Part shown: piece by piece, positions 1-7,464 of the stretch | Layout of the letters: every line of letters starts with the position of its first letter | Numbering within the stretch: position 1 is the first letter of the stretch | Translations under genes and position numbers: made by a program | Notes under the pieces: model-generated | Database searches by the model: none | What the model saw: only the letters and a program-made list of their open reading frames with translations | Told to the model about the DNA's origin: nothing | From: Bryobacteraceae bacterium | GTDB taxonomy: Bacteria; Acidobacteriota; Terriglobia; Bryobacterales; Bryobacteraceae | Length of the DNA: 9,045 bases | Assembly (NCBI GenBank): GCA_947456995.1 | Contig: CANGVB010000102.1 | Coordinates: forward strand, 1-9,045 | Direction of reading: 5' to 3'

Positions 1-776
1 GCTTTGACGAGAGCTACCATCACCTCTATCTTTGGAGTCGCGAGAAGCAGGAGATTGCGGGGGCCTACCGGTTAGGGCTTGTCGATGAGTTGGTGAAGCG
101 GAGTGGGGTTAAGGGCCTTTATACGCATACGCTGTTTGATTTTGGTGCGGCGTTCTTGCGCCGGATGGGGCCGTCGATTGAGCTGGGCCGCAGCTTTATT
201 CACCCCGCCTACCAGAAGAGCTATCAGCCGTTGTTGATGCTCTGGAAGGGGATTGGGAGCTTTGTGCTGGAGCAAGCGCCGGCGCATGTGTTGTTTGGAC
301 CGGTGAGTGTGAGCGCTGATTATGCGAGGGCGTCGCGGGAGTTGATGGCCAGTGTGCTGAGCCAGCAGAATGGGAATCTCGAGCTCTCCAGCATGGTGAA
401 TGCGCGGCGGCCTTTGCGCCCCGCGTGGGATTCACTGAAGCCGAGCGCTTGTGATCTGGACGAGCTTGGGGATCTGATTGCGGATCTCGAAGCCGATGGG
501 AAGTCTATCCCGGTGCTGTTGCGGCAGTACCTGAAGATGGGTGGGCAGTTGCTTGCCTTTAACGTGGACCCGAAGTTCGGCAATTGCCTCGATGGCTTGA
601 TCGTGGTGGATCTGGTGCGCACCGATAAGCGATTGCTTGAGCGCTATATGGGTGCAAGTGGAGCTGCGAAATTCTTAGACCAGAATCGTGAAGGCGGTGT
701 CCGGTTGGGGACTGCGCTCGACGCGGCGGTACAAGGTGTCTCGCTCAACCGGTTCCCGGCCGGCCTCGCGAATTAG
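1..776 (+). CDS. GNAT-type acyltransferase, OlsB/OlsF-like (COG3176), C-terminal part
   Basis: The gene enters from outside the window. The frame is open from position 3, giving 257 visible residues and a TAG stop at 774-776. Family hallmarks visible are the ELGRS-(F)-(I)-HPAYQ motif (nt 180-212), where the GNAT acyl-donor site lies, and a C-terminal block with PVLLRQYLKMGG (from nt 510), FNVDPKFGNCLDGL and a final ERYMG. These match the COG3176 'putative hemolysin' group. That group includes ornithine N-acyltransferase OlsB and the C-terminal half of bifunctional OlsF, which transfer 3-hydroxyacyl groups from ACP to ornithine at the inner membrane face. Whether a PlsC-like domain precedes it cannot be seen. 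The TTG at nt 90 is internal and not a start. The last 33 codons lie antisense to mqnE and go past the usual family end, so they look like read-through. The family is fairly sure; the substrate is not. Confidence 0.8.
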   Translation, partial: FDESYHHLYLWSREKQEIAGAYRLGLVDELVKRSGVKGLYTHTLFDFGAAFLRRMGPSIELGRSFIHPAYQKSYQPLLMLWKGIGSFVLEQAPAHVLFGPVSVSADYARASRELMASVLSQQNGNLELSSMVNARRPLRPAWDSLKPSACDLDELGDLIADLEADGKSIPVLLRQYLKMGGQLLAFNVDPKFGNCLDGLIVVDLVRTDKRLLERYMGASGAAKFLDQNREGGVRLGTALDAAVQGVSLNRFPAGLAN

Positions 777-1785
777 GCGGACGAGTTCTTCGCGGCGGAG
801 GCTTTGGCTGGTGGTTGCGCCAGCGTCGTGATAGATCTTCTCTTCAACGACTGTGCCGTCGAGATCGTCTGAGCCGAAACGCTGGGCGAGTTGGGCCATG
901 CGGGGAGTCATCATGATCCAGTAGGCCTTGATGTGCGGGATGTTGTCGAGCATCAGGCGTGAGATGGCGATGTTCTTGATGTCGTCAAAGCCGCTGGTTA
1001 CCGGGACGTGGTGGAGCGGGGTGTTGGCGGGGTGGAAGGCGAGCGGGATGAAGGTCTGGAAGCCTTTTGTGTCGTCCTGGAGGGTGCGCAGACGGACCAG
1101 ATGATCGACGCGGTCTTCTTCTGATTCGATGTGGCCGTAGAGCATGGTGCAGTTGGAGTGCAGGCCGAGATTGTGGGCTTCACGTGCGGTTTCGATCCAG
1201 ACGTTGCCATCGATCTTGTGGTCGCAGATGATGCGGCGGACGGGTTCGGCGAAGATCTCGGCACCGCCGCCGGGCAGGGAATCCATGCCGGCCGCTTTCA
1301 GTTTTTCGAGCACCTGACGGATAGTGAGCTTGGTGCGAGTGGCGAAGTAGCCGATCTCGACCATCGTGAAGGCTTTGAGATGGACGGTGGGGAAGCGCTG
1401 TTTCAAGCCACGGAGGAGTTCGCAATACCAGTCGAGGTTGAGCGTGGGGTGGAGGCCACCGACGATGTGGAATTCTGTGACCGCCTCAGACCAGCCCTTG
1501 CCGGCGACTTCCCAGGCTTGCTCGTGCGACATGGTGTAGCCATCGGGGTCGCGGACTTGTTTGCCGAAAGCGCAGAGTTTGCACTGAGCTACGCAGACGT
1601 CAGTGGGGTTGATGTGGCGGTTGACGTTGTAGTAGGTGTCGTTGCCGTTGATTCTTTCGCGGACGATGTTGGCCATATGGCCGATGCCGAGGATGTCCGG
1701 GGAGCGGTACATAGTAACGCCGTCTTCAAAAGAGAGGCGTTCGCCGTCAAGGACTTTTTGGTGGATCGACGCGAGACGCGTATCG

Positions 1786-1793
<8 letters not shown>
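675..1793 (-). CDS. mqnE: Aminofutalosine synthase MqnE (radical SAM)
   Basis: Predicted product is 372 residues, normal for the family. MqnE joins the 5'-deoxyadenosyl radical from SAM to 3-[(1-carboxyvinyl)oxy]benzoate, making aminofutalosine in the futalosine route to menaquinone (cytosol). The radical-SAM CxxxCxxC cluster site is Cys67, Cys71 and Cys74 within the stretch TDVCVAQCKLCAFGK. Other hallmarks are HIVGGLHP (109-116), LPGGGAEIF (173-181), MLYGHIE (217-223), FQTFIPLAFHP (245-255), DDLDGTVVEEKI (309-320) and the terminal VERDTLY (349-355). These favour MqnE over its paralogue MqnC. I chose ATG 1793 over an in-frame TTG at 1823. The ATG has GAGG nine bases upstream, overlaps the prenyltransferase stop by 8 bases, and removes a tail lying inside that gene. 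The 3' end overlaps the convergent acyltransferase by 102 bases. Confidence 0.95.
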
Positions 1794-2685
<892 letters not shown>

Positions 2686-2700
2686 GCGAAGAATCAACTA

Positions 2701-2712
2701 CCATTTTAATGG
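2701..2712. promoter_or_regulatory. Short inverted repeat in a 27-base divergent intergenic space
   Basis: The bases read CCATT-TT-AATGG, a perfect 5-base inverted repeat with a 2-base centre. It fills the middle of the only spacer (2686-2712) between the divergent prenyltransferase and DUF192 genes and ends right at the DUF192 ATG. I see no convincing -35/-10 pair in either direction. At least one promoter must therefore lie inside a neighbouring coding region or be of an unfamiliar type. An operator role is only a possibility. Confidence 0.25.
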
Positions 2713-3162
2713 ATGCGATTCTTTGTTCTCTGTTGCACGATTATGGTGTTGATGATGTCCTGCTCAAAAAATGACGAGGCGGACCGGTTTGGCTTGCGGG
2801 CGGTAACGATGCCCAACGGCAAGATGGTCTACGCCGAGATGGCCATTGAATACACGGAAATGCTGCGTGGCTTGATGTTTCGCGAAAGTATCGCGAGTGA
2901 CCGTGGGATGTTGTTTTTGCACAACAAGATGGGCAAATATCCTTACTGGATGTTTCAGGTGAAGATGCCGCTCGACATTATTTGGCTGGATCAGAGCAAG
3001 ACTGTTGTTGAGGTACTGGCGAATGTGCCGCCTTGCCCGTCAGCGAAGTCGAGCGAGTGCCCGACACACGGGGGCGTGCAGCAGTCGCAGTTTGTGCTGG
3101 AATTGGCGGCTGGCATGGCAGAGAAGTATGGTGTCGTTGTAGGGTCCAAGATAGACTTTTAA
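2713..3162 (+). CDS. DUF192-family lipoprotein
   Basis: The product is 149 residues. The N-terminus (one Arg, a hydrophobic stretch, then LMMSC with Cys17) looks like a lipoprotein signal peptide, although Met at -3 is not the classic lipobox residue. Residues 30-149 match DUF192, a small beta-rich periplasmic/extracytoplasmic family of unknown function. Visible conserved points are E49-M-L-R-G-L-M-F-R, GMLFLH (65-70), YWMFQVKMPLDIIWLD (78-93) and the closing VLELAAGMAEKYGVVVG. A pair of Cys (108 and 116) sits in the loop PPCPSAKSSECP, suggesting a disulfide or metal site. It starts the five-gene plus-strand run, four bases before larB. The start ATG has no strong ribosome site; the neighbouring ATG at 2709 is in another frame. 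Confidence 0.85.
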   Translation: MRFFVLCCTIMVLMMSCSKNDEADRFGLRAVTMPNGKMVYAEMAIEYTEMLRGLMFRESIASDRGMLFLHNKMGKYPYWMFQVKMPLDIIWLDQSKTVVEVLANVPPCPSAKSSECPTHGGVQQSQFVLELAAGMAEKYGVVVGSKIDF

Positions 3163-3166
3163 GTAT

Positions 3167-3913
3167 ATGAACCAAGAACAGATTCGGGATTTGTTTGAGC
3201 AGGTGCGTACGGGTGGCTTGAGCCCCGATGCGGCTACTGAAAAATTAAAGCACTTGCCGTTTGAAGATATCGACTTTGCCAAAGTAGATCATCATCGGGC
3301 ACTGCGGCACGGGATGCCGGAAGTGATTTTCGGGCAGGGGAAAACGCCCGAGCAGATTGCCGCGATTGCAGAGCGGCTAGCTTCGCGTGGACAAAACGTG
3401 CTGGCAACGCGAGTGGATGCCGTTTCGGCGAAGGCCATTCAGGAAGTGCTGCCCGAAGCTGTTTATCATCCGCTGAGCCGATTGCTGATTCTCAAGCGTG
3501 AAGTGGAGATGTTGGGCAAGGGCAAGATCCTGGTGATGTGTGCCGGCACTGCCGATTTGCCTGTTGCTGAAGAGGCTCGGCTGGTGGCCGAACTGATGGG
3601 AAATGAAGTGGATGCGGTGTCGGACGTGGGAGTGGCAGGAATTCATCGTCTGCTGGCGCAACGCGAAAAGCTATGGGCCGCAAGGGTGATTATCTGTTGC
3701 GCCGGGATGGAAGCCGCTTTGCCGAGTGCTGTTGGTGGGCTGGTGGGTTGCCCTGTAATTGGTGTGCCGACCAGTGTTGGATATGGCGCGCATTTTAATG
3801 GACTTGCTTCATTGCTATCCATGTTGAACTCCTGCGCGTCTAATGTAACGACGGTAAATATCGATAACGGTTTTGGCGCGGCTTATGTGGCAACGCTGAT
3901 CAACCGGATTTAA
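3167..3913 (+). CDS. larB: LarB, pyridinium-3,5-biscarboxylic acid mononucleotide synthase
   Basis: The product is 248 residues, normal for LarB. LarB carboxylates nicotinic acid adenine dinucleotide at C5 and releases AMP, the first step to the nickel-pincer nucleotide (NPN) cofactor of lactate racemase LarA and its relatives (cytosol). The N-terminal part has the LarB-specific LPFEDIDFAKVDHHRALRHG (30-49) and PEVIFGQGKTPEQI. The C-terminal part is PurE-like: VMCAGTADLPVAEEA (123-137), SDVGVAGIHRL, CCAGMEAALPSAVGGLVG and GYGAHFNGLASLL. Cys223, in MLNSCASNVTTVNIDNGFG, matches the reactive Cys near position 221 of LarB that binds the substrate ring. It sits between DUF192 (4-base gap) and the TPR gene (14-base gap), so it is probably co-transcribed. 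larC, larE and larA are not in the window. Confidence 0.95.
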   Translation: MNQEQIRDLFEQVRTGGLSPDAATEKLKHLPFEDIDFAKVDHHRALRHGMPEVIFGQGKTPEQIAAIAERLASRGQNVLATRVDAVSAKAIQEVLPEAVYHPLSRLLILKREVEMLGKGKILVMCAGTADLPVAEEARLVAELMGNEVDAVSDVGVAGIHRLLAQREKLWAARVIICCAGMEAALPSAVGGLVGCPVIGVPTSVGYGAHFNGLASLLSMLNSCASNVTTVNIDNGFGAAYVATLINRI

Positions 3914-3927
3914 GGGCTTTCAGGTTC

Positions 3928-4932
3928 ATGATGCGATTCAGTCTTGTTTTGATGGTTGTGACGGCCGGTATGGCGCAGCAGGCAGCGAAGCCTCCTGCGC
4001 TTGTGCCAATCGAAAAACTCAACATTCCGAAGTCTGAGGAGAGTGCCAAGGATGCGGATCAGCCACAGGCTGGCAGTCTGAACGGCAACGCTCTTTTTGG
4101 CTTCAAAGATACTGAGGGTCGAATTGCACCCGCGATTGCAGCGCTGGCTAAAAACCCGAATGACCCGAATGTGTATATTACCGCCGGGCGTATGCAGGAT
4201 TCCCTGCTGCGGTTCAACGAATCGATCGGTGTGTACTCGGATGCGATAGAGAAGTTTCCAGCGGACTACCGGTTCTTGCGATATCGAGGGCACCGGTATT
4301 TGTCGGTTCGCAAATTTCGCGAAGGAGTGGCAGATCTGGAAAAGGCTGTGAAGATGGTGCCCAATTCCTTTGACGCTTCTTATTACCTTGGATTGGCCTA
4401 CTACTTTAGTGGCGACCACGCCAAGGCCGCGGCAGCGTTTGGCCGGTGTGAGGATCAGATCAAGAAGCCGCTTGCGGTGAAGAAGGATCTGCTTGGGGGC
4501 AGGAGCTGTGAGGCGATGAAGGAAGACGTGAACTCGCTGGTTCCCTTGCAGTACTGGCGGTTTTTGGCGTTGCGTCGCAGCGGAGATATGGCTGGCGCCA
4601 AGAAGTACCTGGACGAAGAGGTGAGCGCCAAGCTTACTATTACCAGCTCGGTTCCGTTCTATGACTCGATGCTCTTTTTCAAGGGGGTGAAGGAAGTGAA
4701 CGAGATGATGGCTGGCGCGAACGAAGGCACACGTGACTTTTTGCTGCGATCGAGCGGTGTGGCTACTTATTTGTTTACTGAAGGGGAGCGGGCGAAGGCC
4801 TGCGGGATCTGGGCGCGGAATGCGATGGACCAGAACTGGGACCATTTGGGCGTGCTCAATTCCGAGAGTGAATACTGGCAGAATAGCCGTGCGGCATGTT
4901 CGCTTTACGGGGCGGCACCTAAGCCACAGTAG
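3928..4932 (+). CDS. Secreted TPR-repeat protein, function unknown
   Basis: The product is 334 residues. It begins with a signal peptide (MMRFSLVLMVVTAGMA, cleavage probably near residue 16), so it should be periplasmic. A low-complexity linker (17-60) is followed by helical tetratricopeptide-like units at roughly 79-112, 113-146 and 147-180. They show the usual small/aromatic pattern, for example YRFLRYRGHRYLSVRKFREGV and a unit with SYYLGLAYYFSGDHAKA. The C-terminal half (about 190-334) is also helix-rich and may hold degenerate repeats, but I do not recognise a catalytic domain. Such proteins are scaffolds for protein-protein contacts. Two ATGs stand side by side (3928, 3931); either could start. 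It lies 14 bases after larB and 40 bases before the SH3-like gene. No specific function can be assigned. Confidence 0.8.
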   Translation: MMRFSLVLMVVTAGMAQQAAKPPALVPIEKLNIPKSEESAKDADQPQAGSLNGNALFGFKDTEGRIAPAIAALAKNPNDPNVYITAGRMQDSLLRFNESIGVYSDAIEKFPADYRFLRYRGHRYLSVRKFREGVADLEKAVKMVPNSFDASYYLGLAYYFSGDHAKAAAAFGRCEDQIKKPLAVKKDLLGGRSCEAMKEDVNSLVPLQYWRFLALRRSGDMAGAKKYLDEEVSAKLTITSSVPFYDSMLFFKGVKEVNEMMAGANEGTRDFLLRSSGVATYLFTEGERAKACGIWARNAMDQNWDHLGVLNSESEYWQNSRAACSLYGAAPKPQ

Positions 4933-4949
4933 CTTTGATTGATTCGGGG

Positions 4950-4968
4950 TGCTAGTGTCGCTCTAGCA
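4950..4968 (+). repeat. Small hairpin between the TPR and SH3-like genes
   Basis: TGCTAG (4950-4955) and CTAGCA (4963-4968) are perfect inverted repeats around a 7-base loop. They sit in the 40-base gap and end four bases before ATG 4973, so the structure could mask that gene's ribosome site. There is no T-run, so it is not a standard terminator. It could be chance. Confidence 0.3.
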
Positions 4969-4972
4969 GTAG

Positions 4973-5935
4973 ATGAATCCAAGCTTTCTTTTTCTAATTT
5001 TGTTTGCACAGGCTCCGGTTAGCGAGCAAAGTGTACTCGGTGGGGCTTGTCTTGCTGAGGCCAAAATGGGCCTGAAGGAAGTTCAGGCATTCAACGATTT
5101 GGCCGCACAATATCGAGAGGCGAGGAAGGCCGGGCGCCTGGCGGAGGCTTTGGAGGCTGCACGGAAGATTGTGCGCAGCCGCTGTTCTCATGAGCACTGG
5201 CGTTTTCAACTTGTGGATTTGCTTTCGGAGCTGAAACGACCTGAAGAGGCGTTGGCTCTAGTTGAGGCTGCTTATGACCGCGGCAGCAATTCCATTGAGG
5301 AGCGGCTGGCTGATCTGAAGACGCCAATCGATTCAGCGGCGTTCAAGAAATCGAGATTCGCAGCCAAGCTCGAGGCAGAGCGTCAGGCGGCATTTAAGCG
5401 CAAGACCGAAGCGAAGCTGAAGCTGGCTTCGATGGCTGGGCCTTCAAAGCAGTATGTGGCAAAGCGGGCTTGCCCTTTTGAGTGTTGCCGTTATGGCCAG
5501 TGGGCAGCGAACGAGGGTGTTGTGCTTTATGACCGGCCCGGTGGGAGCGCAGAGGTGGGACGTGTCGCTAAGGGTGAAAAGGTTGTGGCTGTAACTGGCG
5601 AGGTGCATCTCGAGCCGATTCCGGTTTTGGTGCGGTATGCGACTCCTTACGGTTTCAGCGCGCCGGTTGGTTCGATTGTCTTTCTTTTGGATCGCAAGGG
5701 TGAAGGCTATGGAAACGTTTGGGTAAACGGGAAGATCATTAACGCCGAACAGATGCATGTACGGAATGTGTGCCGGGCGGTTGGGAGCGAGTGCTGGGGT
5801 GAGTTTGTGGTGGCCGAAGACGAGAAGAAGATGCAGGAAGAATCGGAGTGGTGGGTTTTGATTCGTACTCGCAGCGGCAAAGTGGGATGGACGAAGGAAG
5901 CGAGAAAGTTTAACGGGTTCGCTGGTTGCGGGTAG
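4973..5935 (+). CDS. Secreted helical-repeat plus Cys-rich SH3-like protein, function unknown
   Basis: The product is 320 residues. A short hydrophobic leader (MNPSFLFLILFAQA) with no basic n-region suggests export, with cleavage near residue 14. Residues 35-155 are helical and charged: a TPR-like pair with EALEAARKIVRSRCSHEHWRFQLVDLL and EEALALVEAAY, then a Lys/Glu-rich stretch. From about 160 the protein has CPFECCRYGQW (167-177) followed by LYDRPGGSAEVGRVAKGEKV, which resembles a bacterial SH3-like beta-barrel. The end, WWVLIRTRSGKVGWT (293-307), is like a second SH3-type wall-binding segment. There are eight Cys after the leader (26, 71, 167, 171, 172, 267, 274, 319), suggesting disulfides in the periplasm. 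It sits between the TPR gene and the DapA-like gene and probably shares their transcript. No enzymatic function is visible. Confidence 0.75.
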   Translation: MNPSFLFLILFAQAPVSEQSVLGGACLAEAKMGLKEVQAFNDLAAQYREARKAGRLAEALEAARKIVRSRCSHEHWRFQLVDLLSELKRPEEALALVEAAYDRGSNSIEERLADLKTPIDSAAFKKSRFAAKLEAERQAAFKRKTEAKLKLASMAGPSKQYVAKRACPFECCRYGQWAANEGVVLYDRPGGSAEVGRVAKGEKVVAVTGEVHLEPIPVLVRYATPYGFSAPVGSIVFLLDRKGEGYGNVWVNGKIINAEQMHVRNVCRAVGSECWGEFVVAEDEKKMQEESEWWVLIRTRSGKVGWTKEARKFNGFAGCG

Positions 5936-5944
5936 GATACGGTA

Positions 5945-6871
5945 ATGAAGACTTCGATTGTCAGCCAGGCGGATCGCCATGGCGTGATTGCCGTGCCGCC
6001 GCTTTGCCGACGAATAGATGGATCGCTGGATTGGGATGAGAGTGCGAAGATTGTTGCTCATCTGAAGGCTGGTGGAGTGACTCGCCTGATGTACGGCGGG
6101 AATGCGTTTTTGTATCACATCACGCTGGCTGAGTATGCAGAGTTGCTGAGCTGGTTGAGTGGGTTGGACGATGGGTTCTGGTGTATCCCGAGTGCAGGGC
6201 CGTCGTTTGGGCGATTGATGGATCAGGCGGATTTGCTCAGAAAGTATCGCTTTCCCTGCGTGATGGCATTGCCTTGTGCGGACCCGCGGGATGCCCGTGG
6301 AATTGAGGATGGCTTGCGGCGTTTCTCTGCTGCGGCTGGGATGCCTCTGATTGTTTACCTCAAGGAAGAGCAGAATTTTGGTGGGGATTTGATGGAGGGG
6401 CTGGATGCCGTCGCGCGACTGGTGAGTGATGGGGTTTGCGTGGGAATCAAGTATGCAGTGGTGAGGGCGGATCCATCGAAGGATGTGTATCTTGATGAGT
6501 TGTTGAAGCGAGTGGATCGCAGCTTTGTGATTAGCGGAATTGGGGAGCGGCCGGCGATTGTGCATCTGGAGCAGTTTCGATTGGCAGGCTTTACGTCGGG
6601 GTCGGTTTGTGTGGCACCGGCCAAAACACAGGCGATCTTTGAGTGTCTGGACCGGGGAGACTCTGCCAGTGCAGCCTCGCTGCGGGAGCTGTTTTTGCCT
6701 CATGAGGATTTGCGCGATGCCTTGGGGCCAGCGCGGGTTTTGCATGCATCGATGGAGTTGGCCGGGATCGCCGTTTCAGGGGCAATCCCGCCATTTGTGA
6801 GTGCATTGTCTGTTGAACAGAAGGCGAGGTTAGCGCCAGTGGCCCAGGCTCTTCTGGCTAGTCAGGCTTGA
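5945..6871 (+). CDS. Dihydrodipicolinate synthase (DapA)-family aldolase, divergent
   Basis: The product is 308 residues, a TIM-barrel class I aldolase of the DapA/NanA superfamily. The Schiff-base lysine is Lys169 in VGIKYA and the catalytic tyrosine is Tyr138 in LIVYL, at the expected spacing. The strand-2 GTTGE motif of true DHDPS is replaced by GGNAFLYH (51-58). The substrate-binding Arg of the YNVPSRTG loop is also absent (YLKEEQNF here). It is therefore probably not the lysine-pathway enzyme and more likely cleaves or condenses another 2-oxo acid; the substrate is unknown. AGGA at 5934-5937, overlapping the upstream stop, gives a good ribosome site seven bases before ATG 5945. It is the last gene of the plus-strand run, and its TGA overlaps the convergent membrane-protein gene by 10 bases. 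Confidence 0.85.
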   Translation: MKTSIVSQADRHGVIAVPPLCRRIDGSLDWDESAKIVAHLKAGGVTRLMYGGNAFLYHITLAEYAELLSWLSGLDDGFWCIPSAGPSFGRLMDQADLLRKYRFPCVMALPCADPRDARGIEDGLRRFSAAAGMPLIVYLKEEQNFGGDLMEGLDAVARLVSDGVCVGIKYAVVRADPSKDVYLDELLKRVDRSFVISGIGERPAIVHLEQFRLAGFTSGSVCVAPAKTQAIFECLDRGDSASAASLRELFLPHEDLRDALGPARVLHASMELAGIAVSGAIPPFVSALSVEQKARLAPVAQALLASQA

Positions 6872-7464
6872 TATTCGCGCAAGAGAGTTTGAAGGTGCCG
6901 GAGTTCAGGCCGCTTGCGAGCAAAAAGATCAAAGAGGAACCAGCCGATTCCACTGACGAGGATGACGGCCGCCATGGTGGCGGCCGAGGAAGCCTCGTGC
7001 GGGCGCATCTTGCCGTTTAGCTGTAACTGCTCGATGGCAATGGTTAGCAACGGGATCAAGGAGAGGAAGAGGCCCAGCAGGATTTGAGTCTCCCGGTAGC
7101 GGCTTCGGGCCCGATCCAGTAAGGTTTCGAGGGTGACTCGAGTGGAGTGATGTGCCGCTGGCGGGACGGCTTGCATTCTTCTTTTGTAGTGAGTTGCCAT
7201 GGCGATGGCGGCGATCCATGTGGCGGCGAGCATCAGGTGGGCGTACCAGGCTTCGATGCCTTCGCCTTTCGCTTTAAGAAGTTGCCAGGCCGAGAATCCA
7301 GTGGTGGCTGCTGTCATGCCGATTACGTAAACACTCATGCCGCGAGCCACAGTGCGCTGACGATTGAGCGACTGAATTGCTCGATCGATGAAGATGCGCT
7401 TGCTATCGGAGTTCGGGGTGTTTTCTGGTGAGTTCCAGAGAGTTTTCAGTTCAGCGAGATCCAT
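6862..7464 (-). CDS. Four-helix membrane protein paired with the ECF sigma factor; possible anti-sigma
   Basis: I do not recognise this 200-residue protein as a named family. A soluble N-terminus (1-40, starting MDLAELKTLWNS) is followed by likely membrane helices at about 44-63, 74-93, 125-145 and 160-180. A charged cytosolic loop (94-124, with TLETLLDRARSRYRETQ) and a basic C-terminal tail complete it. The ATG at 7464 lies inside the 3' end of the sigma-factor gene (14-base overlap). AGAGG (7471-7475) sits six bases upstream of the ATG, so translation is probably coupled. Small membrane proteins beginning in this style are often found after ECF sigma genes, and many act as anti-sigma factors. 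No zinc-binding HxxxCxxC anti-sigma motif is present; the protein has no cysteine. The anti-sigma role is inference from position only. Confidence 0.75.
   Translation of the reverse strand: MDLAELKTLWNSPENTPNSDSKRIFIDRAIQSLNRQRTVARGMSVYVIGMTAATTGFSAWQLLKAKGEGIEAWYAHLMLAATWIAAIAMATHYKRRMQAVPPAAHHSTRVTLETLLDRARSRYRETQILLGLFLSLIPLLTIAIEQLQLNGKMRPHEASSAATMAAVILVSGIGWFLFDLFARKRPELRHLQTLLREYQA
6966..6997. repeat. Two abutting GC-rich hairpins inside the membrane-protein gene
   Basis: CGGCCGCCA (6966-6974) and TGGCGGCCG (6978-6986) form perfect 9-base arms around a 3-base loop. Sharing two bases with it, CGAGG (6985-6989) and CCTCG (6993-6997) form a second hairpin with a 3-base loop. They lie about 95 bases past the stop of the DapA-like gene, where plus-strand transcripts would run on. 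No T-run follows. On the minus strand the first hairpin encodes Ala-Ala-Thr-Met-Ala-Ala, so repeated Ala codons may explain it. Confidence 0.4.

Noticed and set aside
3910..4845. 311-codon minus-strand open frame across the TPR gene
   Set aside because: The plus-strand protein has a signal peptide and TPR pattern; the antisense product is His/Arg-rich without a recognisable domain.
5444..6745. 433-codon minus-strand open frame across the SH3-like and DapA-like genes
   Set aside because: It covers two genes with clear domains and signals on the other strand. Its translation is rich in Arg, Gln, His, Pro and Ser, as expected for an antisense shadow.
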